This document shows, piece after piece, positions 13,740-22,755 of a DNA stretch of 33,715 nucleotides (its first letter is position 1; each line of letters starts with the position of its first letter). The position numbers and the translations under genes are program-made. Under the pieces are notes generated by a model. The model searched no databases. It saw only the letters and a list, made by a program, of their open reading frames with translations, and was not told the DNA's origin. The stretch is from IMG/VR virus record IMGVR_UViG_3300020463_000065, positions 1 through 33,715 of that record. The stretch is one strand, 5' to 3'. The stretch is from a virus.

Positions 13740-14038
13740 TGGCCGAGTACTCAAGAACATCACCGTATTTTGCAACAGGCGAAACAAGCAATTATCTAGA
13801 CGTACTCAATCCGAGAACTATAACAGCCGAACAGGACGATCAGAGTTACACCATAGAGAGAACATATGCATACAGGCCAGACCTATTGGCCTATGACTTG
13901 TATGGCTCGCCGAGGTTATGGTGGGTGTTCGCACAACGTAACCCAGACCAAATAGAAGATCCTATATACGATTTCAGACCCGGAGTCACGGTGCAACTGC
14001 CTAAGAAAGAGAACCTGCTCAGAGATCTAGGGATTTAG
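13739..14038 (+). CDS. 53: Baseplate wedge subunit gp53 (99 aa)
   Basis: Wedge protein that locks neighbouring wedges in the baseplate. It shows YAYRPDLLAYDLYGSPRLWW, VFAQRNPDQIEDPIYDFRPG and VQLPKKENL. This is the LysM-like C-terminal block of gp53, where 'YGs..lWW.ia..N...dpi.di.pG..i..P' is diagnostic. It is about half the length of T4 gp53 (196 residues), keeping mainly this block, as is usual in marine relatives. The start overlaps the gp48 stop by one base; the next gene begins 2 bases after its stop. Confidence 0.85.
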   Translation: MAEYSRTSPYFATGETSNYLDVLNPRTITAEQDDQSYTIERTYAYRPDLLAYDLYGSPRLWWVFAQRNPDQIEDPIYDFRPGVTVQLPKKENLLRDLGI

Positions 14039-14040
14039 AC

Positions 14041-16311
14041 ATGGCAAAAAACATAACAACATCAAGTGTTGATCTTAACGCTAAGGTATCCACACACTTC
14101 AACATTCACAATGACAACGCCAAGACCGTGGATGACAAAATTTTCGTCCATAATGTTTCCACACCAAACGAATTGCACAAGTTCGCATCTTACAATGCAT
14201 TGTTCACGCTGTCGGCATTGAACCAGGCAGACATAGAGAACACCAAGACACTGCTCACCAGCAGACCACATGACATAATAATAAAGAGCGGGGGCATAGC
14301 GGACAGCAATTTTGGAACGCACATGGAATCATCCGCCAACAACAGGGAGAGTCGTAGAGACCCCAACAACGCATTCAATAAAACAATAGACAAAGCAAGG
14401 ATAGGTGCAGTGTTGGGCAAGAGTTCCAGAACCTTCAAAAAGGATCGTGACCTCTACTTCAACGAGGTACGGATGAATGCCATACCGGGCCTCAACGAGA
14501 AGAGGAGGTTAACATCGGTTACACAGATCAACATGACCATCATAGAGCCGGCGGGCATAACCCTGTTCGAACGTATGAGGGCCGCGGCCGCCAACAACGG
14601 TTATCTGGATCACTTGGATGCTCCTTACTTGTTGACGGTGGAGTTTGCGGGATTTGACGAGCACGGTAACCAGCCACCAGGCATCAAAAAAGAAAGATTG
14701 AAAAGATTGATACCGATTAAGATGACCAACATGAAGTTGGACGTCAACCAGGGAGGCACGGTGTACACCGCGACGGCGATACCCTACAACGAGTTTGCAT
14801 ACCTTGACCAGTACAACTATCCAAGGACATCGGGAACACTTTTCTCCCGAGACCAGAAATTGAACACGGTGGTACAGGACCTAGAGGACATACTGAATCT
14901 CCAGAACGAGGACGAAACAAAAACTTCCGGGGTCAGCATACCAGACAAGTACGAGATAAGCATAGACAAGTCATTCGACCCACAGGGTGTCACGATAAAC
15001 AAAGAATTCTTTAATCAGTCGCCGATGATATCACAGGCAGTAGACACGGGAGATGTACCAGTGGACTTCATGAAGATCAACACCACGACCAGTGTAATAA
15101 AAGTACTGGAGGAAATAATGAAGTCAGATCCACGGTTCTCAGACATAAGTTTCAAGAAATGGAAGAGCAAGGTAGCAGATACATTGTCTGGCATTGACGC
15201 CACAGGTGGCGCACAAGCGGTGTACGAAGCGTCCAAGAACAAATCTAACATGTGGTTCGATTACTTCAGGATAAGGTCCAGCGTGGTCCCAACCGAACAG
15301 TATGACCTCAAACGACAGACCAACGTCAAGAAGATCAAGTTCGTTGTCTCACCGTATCGTGTACACGCATACTCTCTGTCGATACCGGGCGTCAGCACAG
15401 GACAGAATTTCAAGAATTTCGTGTACAAGACCTACAACTACATTTTCACCGGAGACAACGTGGACGTGTTGGACCTAGACATCAACTACAAGGTGGCCTA
15501 CTTCCAGAGCAGGCTCAAGGACGTGGAGGGTGACGAGTCAAGAAAGAACAAGTATGCTCAGAGTTCAACAGCAAAGCAAAGGGGAACGGATAATCCAGAT
15601 GACACTGTACAAGATCAAAATCTGACCTACAGGAGCAATCCCGGCCTGGCCAAATCGAATAGCACAAACAAGACAGGTGGTGGATTCACTTTCGTGGATC
15701 AGTTTATAGATGAGCTCACACATCCACTGGCGGACATGGTGAACGTCAGGATGGAGATACTGGGAGACCCGGCCTGGTTGGGACAGTCGCAATTCATTCC
15801 CGCGGTGCCAGAGAAAGTGGCAGACGGGGTCAGCAAGGATGACACAATAGATTTTTGGAGGGGAAATTTAAACGCGGTTTGGGACGTGAAGAGGGGTTGC
15901 TACAATCCAGACCTGGCGGAACCGATCATTATGTTGAACTTCAAGATGCCCACAGACCTGGACAACAAGACGGGCATATATGAGATGGGATCATCACAGC
16001 AGGGAATGTTTTCGGGCCTGTACAGGGTGGTCCAAGTGGAACACAATTTCAATAGTGGAAGATACACCAATGTGTTGCAACTGACTCGTTTCAACAACCA
16101 GGGTGTTTACATATCAAGTCCGGTGGATGAATATGTATTAAGTGTGTCCGGTACAGGTGATAGTTACGTTACCACGAAGAAAGAAGCGGATGAATTTGCA
16201 CAGTATCTGAAAGATGAGGGCAGTGGCCTATCAGAAGTAATTAACATAGGAAGAAAGATTAAGGACCTCTACACAGAGGCCAAGAACATATTCAGCAGGG
16301 GAAGATTATAA
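14041..16311 (+). CDS. Probable central baseplate hub protein (gp27 position, 756 aa)
   Basis: Lies directly before gp5, the spike it should hold. Residues about 130-210 (RMNAIPGLNEKRRLTSVTQI, then NMTIIEPAGITLFERMRAAA and LDAPYLLTVEFAGFDEHGN) look like the first tube-like beta-domain of phage hub proteins. The C-terminal part has MEILGDPAWLGQSQF and, near residues 655-690, GLYRVVQVEHNFNSGRYTNV and LQLTRF. This 'G.y.V..veH.f..G.y...L.l.R' ending is typical of gp27/gpD-like hubs. It is about twice the length of T4 gp27 (391 residues), the extra mass being in the middle (residues 250-560). It is thus a functional analogue by position and end motifs, not a clear sequence match to gp27. The stop overlaps the gp5 start (TAATG). 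Confidence 0.65.
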   Translation: MAKNITTSSVDLNAKVSTHFNIHNDNAKTVDDKIFVHNVSTPNELHKFASYNALFTLSALNQADIENTKTLLTSRPHDIIIKSGGIADSNFGTHMESSANNRESRRDPNNAFNKTIDKARIGAVLGKSSRTFKKDRDLYFNEVRMNAIPGLNEKRRLTSVTQINMTIIEPAGITLFERMRAAAANNGYLDHLDAPYLLTVEFAGFDEHGNQPPGIKKERLKRLIPIKMTNMKLDVNQGGTVYTATAIPYNEFAYLDQYNYPRTSGTLFSRDQKLNTVVQDLEDILNLQNEDETKTSGVSIPDKYEISIDKSFDPQGVTINKEFFNQSPMISQAVDTGDVPVDFMKINTTTSVIKVLEEIMKSDPRFSDISFKKWKSKVADTLSGIDATGGAQAVYEASKNKSNMWFDYFRIRSSVVPTEQYDLKRQTNVKKIKFVVSPYRVHAYSLSIPGVSTGQNFKNFVYKTYNYIFTGDNVDVLDLDINYKVAYFQSRLKDVEGDESRKNKYAQSSTAKQRGTDNPDDTVQDQNLTYRSNPGLAKSNSTNKTGGGFTFVDQFIDELTHPLADMVNVRMEILGDPAWLGQSQFIPAVPEKVADGVSKDDTIDFWRGNLNAVWDVKRGCYNPDLAEPIIMLNFKMPTDLDNKTGIYEMGSSQQGMFSGLYRVVQVEHNFNSGRYTNVLQLTRFNNQGVYISSPVDEYVLSVSGTGDSYVTTKKEADEFAQYLKDEGSGLSEVINIGRKIKDLYTEAKNIFSRGRL

Positions 16312-18809
16312 TGAGTTTAAACAATTATCTGAAGGGTGGCGCATCAAATCCCAAAGCACCAGGCAAGGACCAGAGTTGGGCTGGTGCGAACGCAGGACCC
16401 TACTTAGGTGTGGTCAAAGGCAACAAGGACCCCACAAGGATGGGCAGGTTGAGTGTCTTGATACCATCATTGGCACAGGCATCTCCAAATGCGGGTACGG
16501 AATCACAATTGATCACATGTGAGTATCTCTCTCCTTTCTATGGAGCCAAGGGTGTGAAACACAACATTCCAGGATCAACGGAATACGAACACAGCCAGCA
16601 CTCATACGGTTTCTGGGCGGTACCGCCTGATCTTGAAACCACGGTGTTGGTCATATTCGCGGAAGGCAAGATGAACCAGGCCTTCTGGATAGGGTGTGTG
16701 CAGGACCCCTACACCAATCACATGACACCAGGCATAGCGTCAAGCGAAAAGACATGGGACAAAACGGACGGAGGACCAGCAGGACAGTTAAGCTCAGACG
16801 TGGACAAACAAGAAACTTATGGATCGACCAACGTACCAGCAGGAGAGCTCAACAGAGCGGCCACTGGTGCACTGCCAAAAAATAATTACGAAGCATATCC
16901 AAAACCCATACACCCATTCGCAGATACTCTGCTGAAGCAAGGCCTAAGTGCAGACGATGTTAGAGGTAACACCTCTAGTTCAGCAAGGCGTGAATCTCCC
17001 AGCCAAGTATTTGGCATAAGCACACCTGGTCGTAAAGACACAGGATCGACAAAACAAAAGGTAGGTGCAAAGGATTCAGGAGCCACAGACCATGTAACAA
17101 GAAAGACCGGACACACATTGGTCATGGATGACGGTGCAGTCGACGGCACAAACCAACTTACAAGATTGAGGACAGCATCAGGACATCAACTGTTGATGCA
17201 TGACACTGACGGAATAGTCTACATAGCCAATGGTAGTGGTAACGCATGGATAGAAATGAATGCGGATGGCAGGATCGATTTGTATTCGGGAGTGGGAGGG
17301 ATCAACATGAGAACCCAAGGTGACTTCAACCTACACAGTGATTCCAACATAAACATGCACGCCGGTGGACAGATCAGGATGAGTGCAACCGGTGAGATTG
17401 TACAGAGTGCAGGCACTTACATGATGAACCTGGGAGATAAGGGCATATTCAACAGCTCACAGTCGGGTTCAGTCAGGGACTACGCCAGGGACGGGATAAG
17501 TTCATTCACAGAAGGCACACAACTACATGGAGCCGGTGGAGCAATACACCTGGCAGGAGCACAGGTGCATTTCAACTCCACAGGTGCAAGTACAACCTGG
17601 GGACCAAAATGGTTGAACACGGGAGCCGCAGGCATGACAGAAAGACAAGAGGGAGATGTGGAATTGACCAAGAAAGGTATAGAGCCACTGCAATCTTTCA
17701 CTAAGAAAACAAAGACTACAGTCCACAGGTTCGTCACGCACGAACCGATGGCGAGATTCAAGGCTTTCACATCGGAAGGACTTTTACCGATAGGCGGAGC
17801 AGATAATGTCAAGCAGTGGTACAGGCTTTCCAGCACACCAGGTACGGTGGAGTACATGGAACAGAGAAACAGATTGTCCGATAAACCACCTGTCAGAGAT
17901 GGACAGGCCCAGGCTGATTTTGAAAGAATACTAAAGGAAAGGATGGGCAATTCAACTAATGCGGCCAAGGCACGAGAGATATTGGCAGAGGTTGGAAACA
18001 ACTATGACAAGACATTCAACGTGATAAACCAGGCCATGGGGGCGTGGCCCGAGGTAGAAAGCATATCTAACAGGTTAAAGAACTTCAACCTAAGCGACTC
18101 TGTGAAAGATATCAAGAGCAATCTGACTACGCAGTTGTCCAATCAAGTGATAGAAAGCATATCAGGCAACGGTGCAGTGCAGTTGTTCAAGGACAACGTG
18201 TTTGTCAACAATGTTGGGGAGTTGTTCACACTAGGTGGCGGTGGCGGAGGAAACGTTTTAGATGAATTTGGCACCAGTGGAAACGTGTATGGCACAAGTT
18301 TAAATGATGTGCTTAAAAACGTATCGGGCATAACAGGAAACCTTAACCTAGGAAACATAGGATCAGTGGCAAACGACATAAGCACGGTCACAAACGTGTA
18401 CAAGAATGTCATGGGAGGCAACATCACAAACGTGTCACAGATTGCCAGCATAGCAAACACGGCCGCGGGCTTCTTTAAAGCAACTAAGACCGGACCAGGA
18501 GGTGCATACATAAATCCATCGCAGTTCTCGACCATGATGAAATCAGTTGGCACGTTTGCAAACACAGCCATAGCCAGTGTAGGAAGTTTTTTCAGAGGGT
18601 TCAGTGATGCAAGATTGAAAGAAGATATCAAATTAGTTGGCCGGTCACCTCTAGGCATCAACATATATTCGTTTAAATACAAACAGTCAGCAGGAACATA
18701 CGAGGGCGTGATGGCACAGGAGGTTCCATGGGCGAGAGAGATGACAGACACAGGATACTACATGGTGGACTACAGCAAGGTGGATGTGGAATTTAGGAGA
18801 TTGAACTAA
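16311..18809 (+). CDS. 5: Baseplate spike gp5-like without lysozyme domain, with C-terminal S74 chaperone (832 aa)
   Basis: Cell-puncturing spike. Residues about 28-140 form an OB-fold like gp5/VgrG (YLGVVKGNKDPTRMGRLSVL, GFWAVPPDLETTVLVIFAEG, WIGCV). Residues about 265-385 form a beta-helix-type repeat (TGHTLVMDDGAVDG, RTASGHQLLMHDTDGIVYIA, INMRTQGDFNLHSDSNINMH). T4 gp5 has a lysozyme between these parts; here residues 150-260 are a Ser/Thr/Gly-rich linker without a recognisable catalytic E/D/T triad. Unusually, after a Gly-rich stretch near residue 641 the protein ends with S765-DARLKEDI and GINIYSFKYK...GVMAQEVP. This is the intramolecular chaperone of endosialidase (peptidase S74), which trimerises beta-helices and then cleaves itself off at that Ser. 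TAATG overlaps at both ends. Confidence 0.85.
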   Translation: MSLNNYLKGGASNPKAPGKDQSWAGANAGPYLGVVKGNKDPTRMGRLSVLIPSLAQASPNAGTESQLITCEYLSPFYGAKGVKHNIPGSTEYEHSQHSYGFWAVPPDLETTVLVIFAEGKMNQAFWIGCVQDPYTNHMTPGIASSEKTWDKTDGGPAGQLSSDVDKQETYGSTNVPAGELNRAATGALPKNNYEAYPKPIHPFADTLLKQGLSADDVRGNTSSSARRESPSQVFGISTPGRKDTGSTKQKVGAKDSGATDHVTRKTGHTLVMDDGAVDGTNQLTRLRTASGHQLLMHDTDGIVYIANGSGNAWIEMNADGRIDLYSGVGGINMRTQGDFNLHSDSNINMHAGGQIRMSATGEIVQSAGTYMMNLGDKGIFNSSQSGSVRDYARDGISSFTEGTQLHGAGGAIHLAGAQVHFNSTGASTTWGPKWLNTGAAGMTERQEGDVELTKKGIEPLQSFTKKTKTTVHRFVTHEPMARFKAFTSEGLLPIGGADNVKQWYRLSSTPGTVEYMEQRNRLSDKPPVRDGQAQADFERILKERMGNSTNAAKAREILAEVGNNYDKTFNVINQAMGAWPEVESISNRLKNFNLSDSVKDIKSNLTTQLSNQVIESISGNGAVQLFKDNVFVNNVGELFTLGGGGGGNVLDEFGTSGNVYGTSLNDVLKNVSGITGNLNLGNIGSVANDISTVTNVYKNVMGGNITNVSQIASIANTAAGFFKATKTGPGGAYINPSQFSTMMKSVGTFANTAIASVGSFFRGFSDARLKEDIKLVGRSPLGINIYSFKYKQSAGTYEGVMAQEVPWAREMTDTGYYMVDYSKVDVEFRRLN

Positions 18810-19219
18810 TGGCATACGGAGATTCAGGTAACGGACTTTCAAACAAAACAGTGACATTCAAGGGTTTCAGTTCACGTGCGGACAAGAAGAACTTCAAACT
18901 GTATGACTTCGAGGTCGCCAAGCAGGACCTGATCAATAGGTTAAGTGTACGTAAAGGCGAGAGGGTTGAGAATCCGGAATTTGGAACAATCATATATGAT
19001 GCGATATTCGAACCATTCACGGAAGCACTCAAAGACGCCATAGTAGAGGACATCACTGCCAACCTAAATGCAGATCCACGCATCTCCACAGAGGAAATAC
19101 TGGTATCTGAAGCAGACAAGGGCATAGCCATACAGGCCACTATCACGTATGTTCCCCTCAATATCACTGAAAAACTGCAATTCAACTTTGACGAGAACTC
19201 ACTGTTGCGCCTATCTTAA
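18809..19219 (+). CDS. 25: Baseplate wedge subunit gp25 (136 aa)
   Basis: A member of the GPW/gp25 family, the small wedge protein also conserved in type VI secretion (TssE). It has LYDFEVAKQDLINRLSVRKG followed by ERVENPEFGTIIYDAIFEPF, containing the canonical 'GER..nPeFG' box (residues about 49-60). The C-terminal strand pair ITYVPLNITEKLQFNF fits the family fold. The length matches T4 gp25 (132 residues). One-base TAATG overlap with gp5. It precedes a fresh late promoter for gp6. Confidence 0.93.
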   Translation: MAYGDSGNGLSNKTVTFKGFSSRADKKNFKLYDFEVAKQDLINRLSVRKGERVENPEFGTIIYDAIFEPFTEALKDAIVEDITANLNADPRISTEEILVSEADKGIAIQATITYVPLNITEKLQFNFDENSLLRLS

Positions 19220-19239
19220 AGTACGCATATAATATATCC

Positions 19240-19247
19240 TATAAATA
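19240..19247 (+). promoter_or_regulatory. Late promoter box TATAAATA before gp6
   Basis: Exact late consensus in the 53-base gap between gp25 and gp6, ending 25 bases before the gp6 ATG. The predicted leader is short and A-rich and has no Shine-Dalgarno. It allows the two very large downstream genes to be made apart from the upstream operon. Confidence 0.85.
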
Positions 19248-19272
19248 CCGTTGTTAACATTAATAAAAAACA

Positions 19273-22200
19273 ATGGCCACAACAGATAGACAGAACAGAT
19301 TACTAGTAGCGGAAGATTGGAGGAAGATCTACCAGGCCTTCCAACAGGCAGATTTCAAGAGCTACGACTTCGAGACACTTAGAAGGACAATGGTGGCGTA
19401 TCTCAAAGAGAACTACCCAGACGACTTCAACGATTTTGTTGAGAGTTCTGAGTACGTGGCACTCATCGATCTTATAGCATACATATCCCAGGCACTGTCA
19501 TTCAGGGTGGACCTTAACGCAAGGGAAAATTTTCTTGAGACAGCGGAGAGGAGGAACTCCGTTTTAAGATTAGCGAGACTGATCAACTACAACGCAAAGA
19601 GGAACCTACCGGCGACCGGTCTTCTAAAAATTGATTCAATTTCAACAACACAGGATGTCGCAGATTCAACAGGAACAAATCTAGCAAATGCAAACATCAT
19701 CTGGAATGATTCTGCAAACGCAAACTACAGAGAGCAGTTCACTGCTGTACTGAACGCGGCCAACCAAACAGGACAACTATTTGGCAATCCAAGGGAGTCA
19801 GGGAAAATAGGTGGAATAGACACAGAAGTGTACACATTAAGTTCCAACCAGTTGGACCTACCCATATTTAAATTCCAGCAGTCAGTGGGAGGCACACCGA
19901 GATCATTTGAGATAGTTCCCAGCACTATAACAGATTCTGATTCGATATTCGAATCCACACCAATACCGGGAACAGGTCTCACATACACTTATAGATCAGA
20001 TGGATCTGGAGACAGTTCAAACAACACAGGATTCTTTTTCTTATTCAAACAAGGAATAATGGAGAACCAAGAGTTCACGGTGGACACAGCAACAACAAAT
20101 TACGTAAAAAGTTTTCCAACAGCGGATATCAACAACTCGGACGTGTGGTTATATAAGTTAGACCAGTTTGGACAACTAGCAGAATCTTGGACGAAGGTTC
20201 CATCGCTGTCTGGTAACAATGCAATATACAATTCATTGTCCAAGGCAGAGAGAAACACCTACAACGTGGTGACAAAGAACAACGATGCGATTGACCTGGT
20301 GTTTGGCGATGGCAATTTCTCTAACATACCTCTAGGAAGTTTTAGGACCTACTACAGGGTCAGTGACAACGCCAAGTACGCGATACAACCGGCGGACATG
20401 CAAGGGATATCATTGACAGTACCTTACACAGACGCCAACGGAGCACAGCAGTCATTGAGTATGAGTGTAAGTTTGAAGGCCAGCGTGTACAATTCAGCGG
20501 CAACGGAATCAAATGATGCTATCAAAGAGAAAGCCGCACAGGTATATTATTCTCAGAACAGGATGATCACGGCAGAAGACTACCAAGTGGTACCACTGTC
20601 AGCGTCACAGGAGATTGTCAAAGTGAGATCTGTAAACAGATCAGCATCTGGCATATCTAGGGCCAAGGAGATATTGGATCCAACAGGTGCGTATTCCAAT
20701 GTGAACGTGTTTGCAGAGGATGGCATACTGTACAGGGAAGAATCGCTACAGCAGTTTACATTCACGTTCAACAACAGGAGTGATATACAGACAACAATAG
20801 ACACATCTGTTGAAGCGAAACTGAAAGAAGCATATGCTAGACAGTTCTACTATTTGAAGTACGGTACAAAAGATGCCAGCACATTAAGTGCTACCTGGAA
20901 CTCCACTACAACTGGTACCAACACTAACACAGGATATTTCACGTCAGGTGGTGCGTTGGTCATAGGTGATTCAGCAACTTCCAACATGAAGTTTGCAAAA
21001 CCTGGTGCATTGGTTAAATTTACATCACCAGACACACGGAAATTCTTAAACGGCATATTAGTATCATCAACAACTAACAACGCCGAAGACAGAGCATGGG
21101 CCAAGATAGGTGCAGTAGTGCTAGATGGTGCCAACGGCGGAATAGGAAACCTAGAGTCGGGTGTTGGACCAGTCACACTCAACAACATAGTGCCAAATGG
21201 TTCGATCATAAGTGCGATCATACCGAACTTGACCACAACATTCTCCGCAACACTAGAAGCAGACTTATTGGACAGGATAGCGGCATACGAGGAGTTCGGG
21301 TTAAGATATGACATAGATTCAGAGACATGGAAAGTGATCACTTCTACCAACCTAAGCACTAGCACAGTTTTCGATCTAGCAAGAGCAGGATCAACTGCAG
21401 GTAATAATGCAGACGCCAGTTGGTGGTTCAAGTTCACCAATGATAGCAACACCTACACAGTACAATACAGGAAACTGGATTACATATTTGAGTCAGAGTC
21501 GCAGAACAAGTTCCACTATGATGTGGAAGAGAAAATTTATGACTACACGTCGGGCAAGAGTGTTAAGGACACAATAAAAATACTTAAAACAAACAACATT
21601 GTATCGTCCGGCAACAGCGTTGGATATCCTATCACGTGGCAAGTGGTTGATGTTATAACGGAAGCAGATGGTTTCCAGGACAACAGGAAAGTTAAGATTG
21701 GCTTTCATGATAATGATGATGATGGTGTCGTTGACAATCCAGAACTTTTTGACATATTCGTTGAACCCACAATATCGGAATCAACAAAATTTATATTCCA
21801 GGAGAAGTACATTTCATATGACAACATAGAGAGATTCAGGCCATATGCGGCGACCAACTTTGTGGTCTCAAAGAACGAAACGGACATAAATCTCAACACG
21901 ACAACGTACACTGATGGACAATTATTTTATTTCTATGACAGTGCAGAGGACGTTATCAAGAAGTACAGTTCTACAACAAATACTCTCACATCCACAACAG
22001 ATTACAGAGCAAGAAAAGGCAGGAGTTCAATTGACTTCCAATATAAACATCACGCGGGACAGGAAACTAGGATAGATCCTAGCGTTTCAAATATAGTTGA
22101 TGTTTACCTGTTAGAGAGGACATACGATAACTTGTACAGGATATGGTTACAGGACGGCGGAAGCCGACCCACTGTGTCTACAGCAGATCAGTTAAGGATC

Positions 22201-22755
22201 AACTACTCAGGAACACTCAACCCATTGAAATCAATGTCAGATCAGATAATATATCATCCTGTAAAATACAAGATACTGTTCGGTTCAAACGCCGACGAAC
22301 AACTACAGGCGACATTCAAAGTTGTCAAGAATCCCAAGACTAATGTGTCGGACGCAGTGATCAAAACCAGAGTCATCGCCGCAATTAACGAATTTTTTGC
22401 ACTAGACAACTGGGATTTCGGAGACAGTTTTTACTTCACAGAATTAGCCGCTTACATTCACAATCAACTAGCACCAGATTTACTGACAGCAGTGATTGTG
22501 CCCAACCAGTCGGGACAGGGGTTTGGGTCCTTGTTCCAACTAGACTCAGCGGCAGACGAGATTTTCATCAGTGGGGCCACCGTTGATGATGTGTCAATAA
22601 TAACAGCACTAGGAGCCAACCAATTGGCGGCATCCGGTACTGTGGTCACATCAACATCAACTGCCACGTCAAACAGCACAACAGGATCAGCAGTGTCAGG
22701 CTCTACTACAACAGGTTCCGGTTCAAGCACCGGCAGTAGTGGATCAGGATACTAA
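19273..22755 (+). CDS. 6: Baseplate wedge subunit gp6 (1160 aa)
   Basis: Core wedge protein that forms the inner ring of the baseplate with gp7 and gp25. The N-terminus is a near-diagnostic gp6 block: FKSYDFETLRRTMVAYLKEN, DDFNDFVESSEYVALIDLIA, YISQALSFRVDLNARENFLE, TAERRNSVLRLARLINYNAK. Residues about 330-460 (IDLVFGDGNFSNIPLGSFRT, then a KEKAAQVYYSQNRMITAEDY helix) match the baseplate J-like domain. T4 gp6 is 660 residues; the extra length lies in residues 530-1000 and in the tail. The last 40 or so residues are almost only Ser, Thr and Gly, an unusual low-complexity end. TAATG overlap with the next gene. Confidence 0.9.
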   Translation: MATTDRQNRLLVAEDWRKIYQAFQQADFKSYDFETLRRTMVAYLKENYPDDFNDFVESSEYVALIDLIAYISQALSFRVDLNARENFLETAERRNSVLRLARLINYNAKRNLPATGLLKIDSISTTQDVADSTGTNLANANIIWNDSANANYREQFTAVLNAANQTGQLFGNPRESGKIGGIDTEVYTLSSNQLDLPIFKFQQSVGGTPRSFEIVPSTITDSDSIFESTPIPGTGLTYTYRSDGSGDSSNNTGFFFLFKQGIMENQEFTVDTATTNYVKSFPTADINNSDVWLYKLDQFGQLAESWTKVPSLSGNNAIYNSLSKAERNTYNVVTKNNDAIDLVFGDGNFSNIPLGSFRTYYRVSDNAKYAIQPADMQGISLTVPYTDANGAQQSLSMSVSLKASVYNSAATESNDAIKEKAAQVYYSQNRMITAEDYQVVPLSASQEIVKVRSVNRSASGISRAKEILDPTGAYSNVNVFAEDGILYREESLQQFTFTFNNRSDIQTTIDTSVEAKLKEAYARQFYYLKYGTKDASTLSATWNSTTTGTNTNTGYFTSGGALVIGDSATSNMKFAKPGALVKFTSPDTRKFLNGILVSSTTNNAEDRAWAKIGAVVLDGANGGIGNLESGVGPVTLNNIVPNGSIISAIIPNLTTTFSATLEADLLDRIAAYEEFGLRYDIDSETWKVITSTNLSTSTVFDLARAGSTAGNNADASWWFKFTNDSNTYTVQYRKLDYIFESESQNKFHYDVEEKIYDYTSGKSVKDTIKILKTNNIVSSGNSVGYPITWQVVDVITEADGFQDNRKVKIGFHDNDDDGVVDNPELFDIFVEPTISESTKFIFQEKYISYDNIERFRPYAATNFVVSKNETDINLNTTTYTDGQLFYFYDSAEDVIKKYSSTTNTLTSTTDYRARKGRSSIDFQYKHHAGQETRIDPSVSNIVDVYLLERTYDNLYRIWLQDGGSRPTVSTADQLRINYSGTLNPLKSMSDQIIYHPVKYKILFGSNADEQLQATFKVVKNPKTNVSDAVIKTRVIAAINEFFALDNWDFGDSFYFTELAAYIHNQLAPDLLTAVIVPNQSGQGFGSLFQLDSAADEIFISGATVDDVSIITALGANQLAASGTVVTSTSTATSNSTTGSAVSGSTTTGSGSSTGSSGSGY

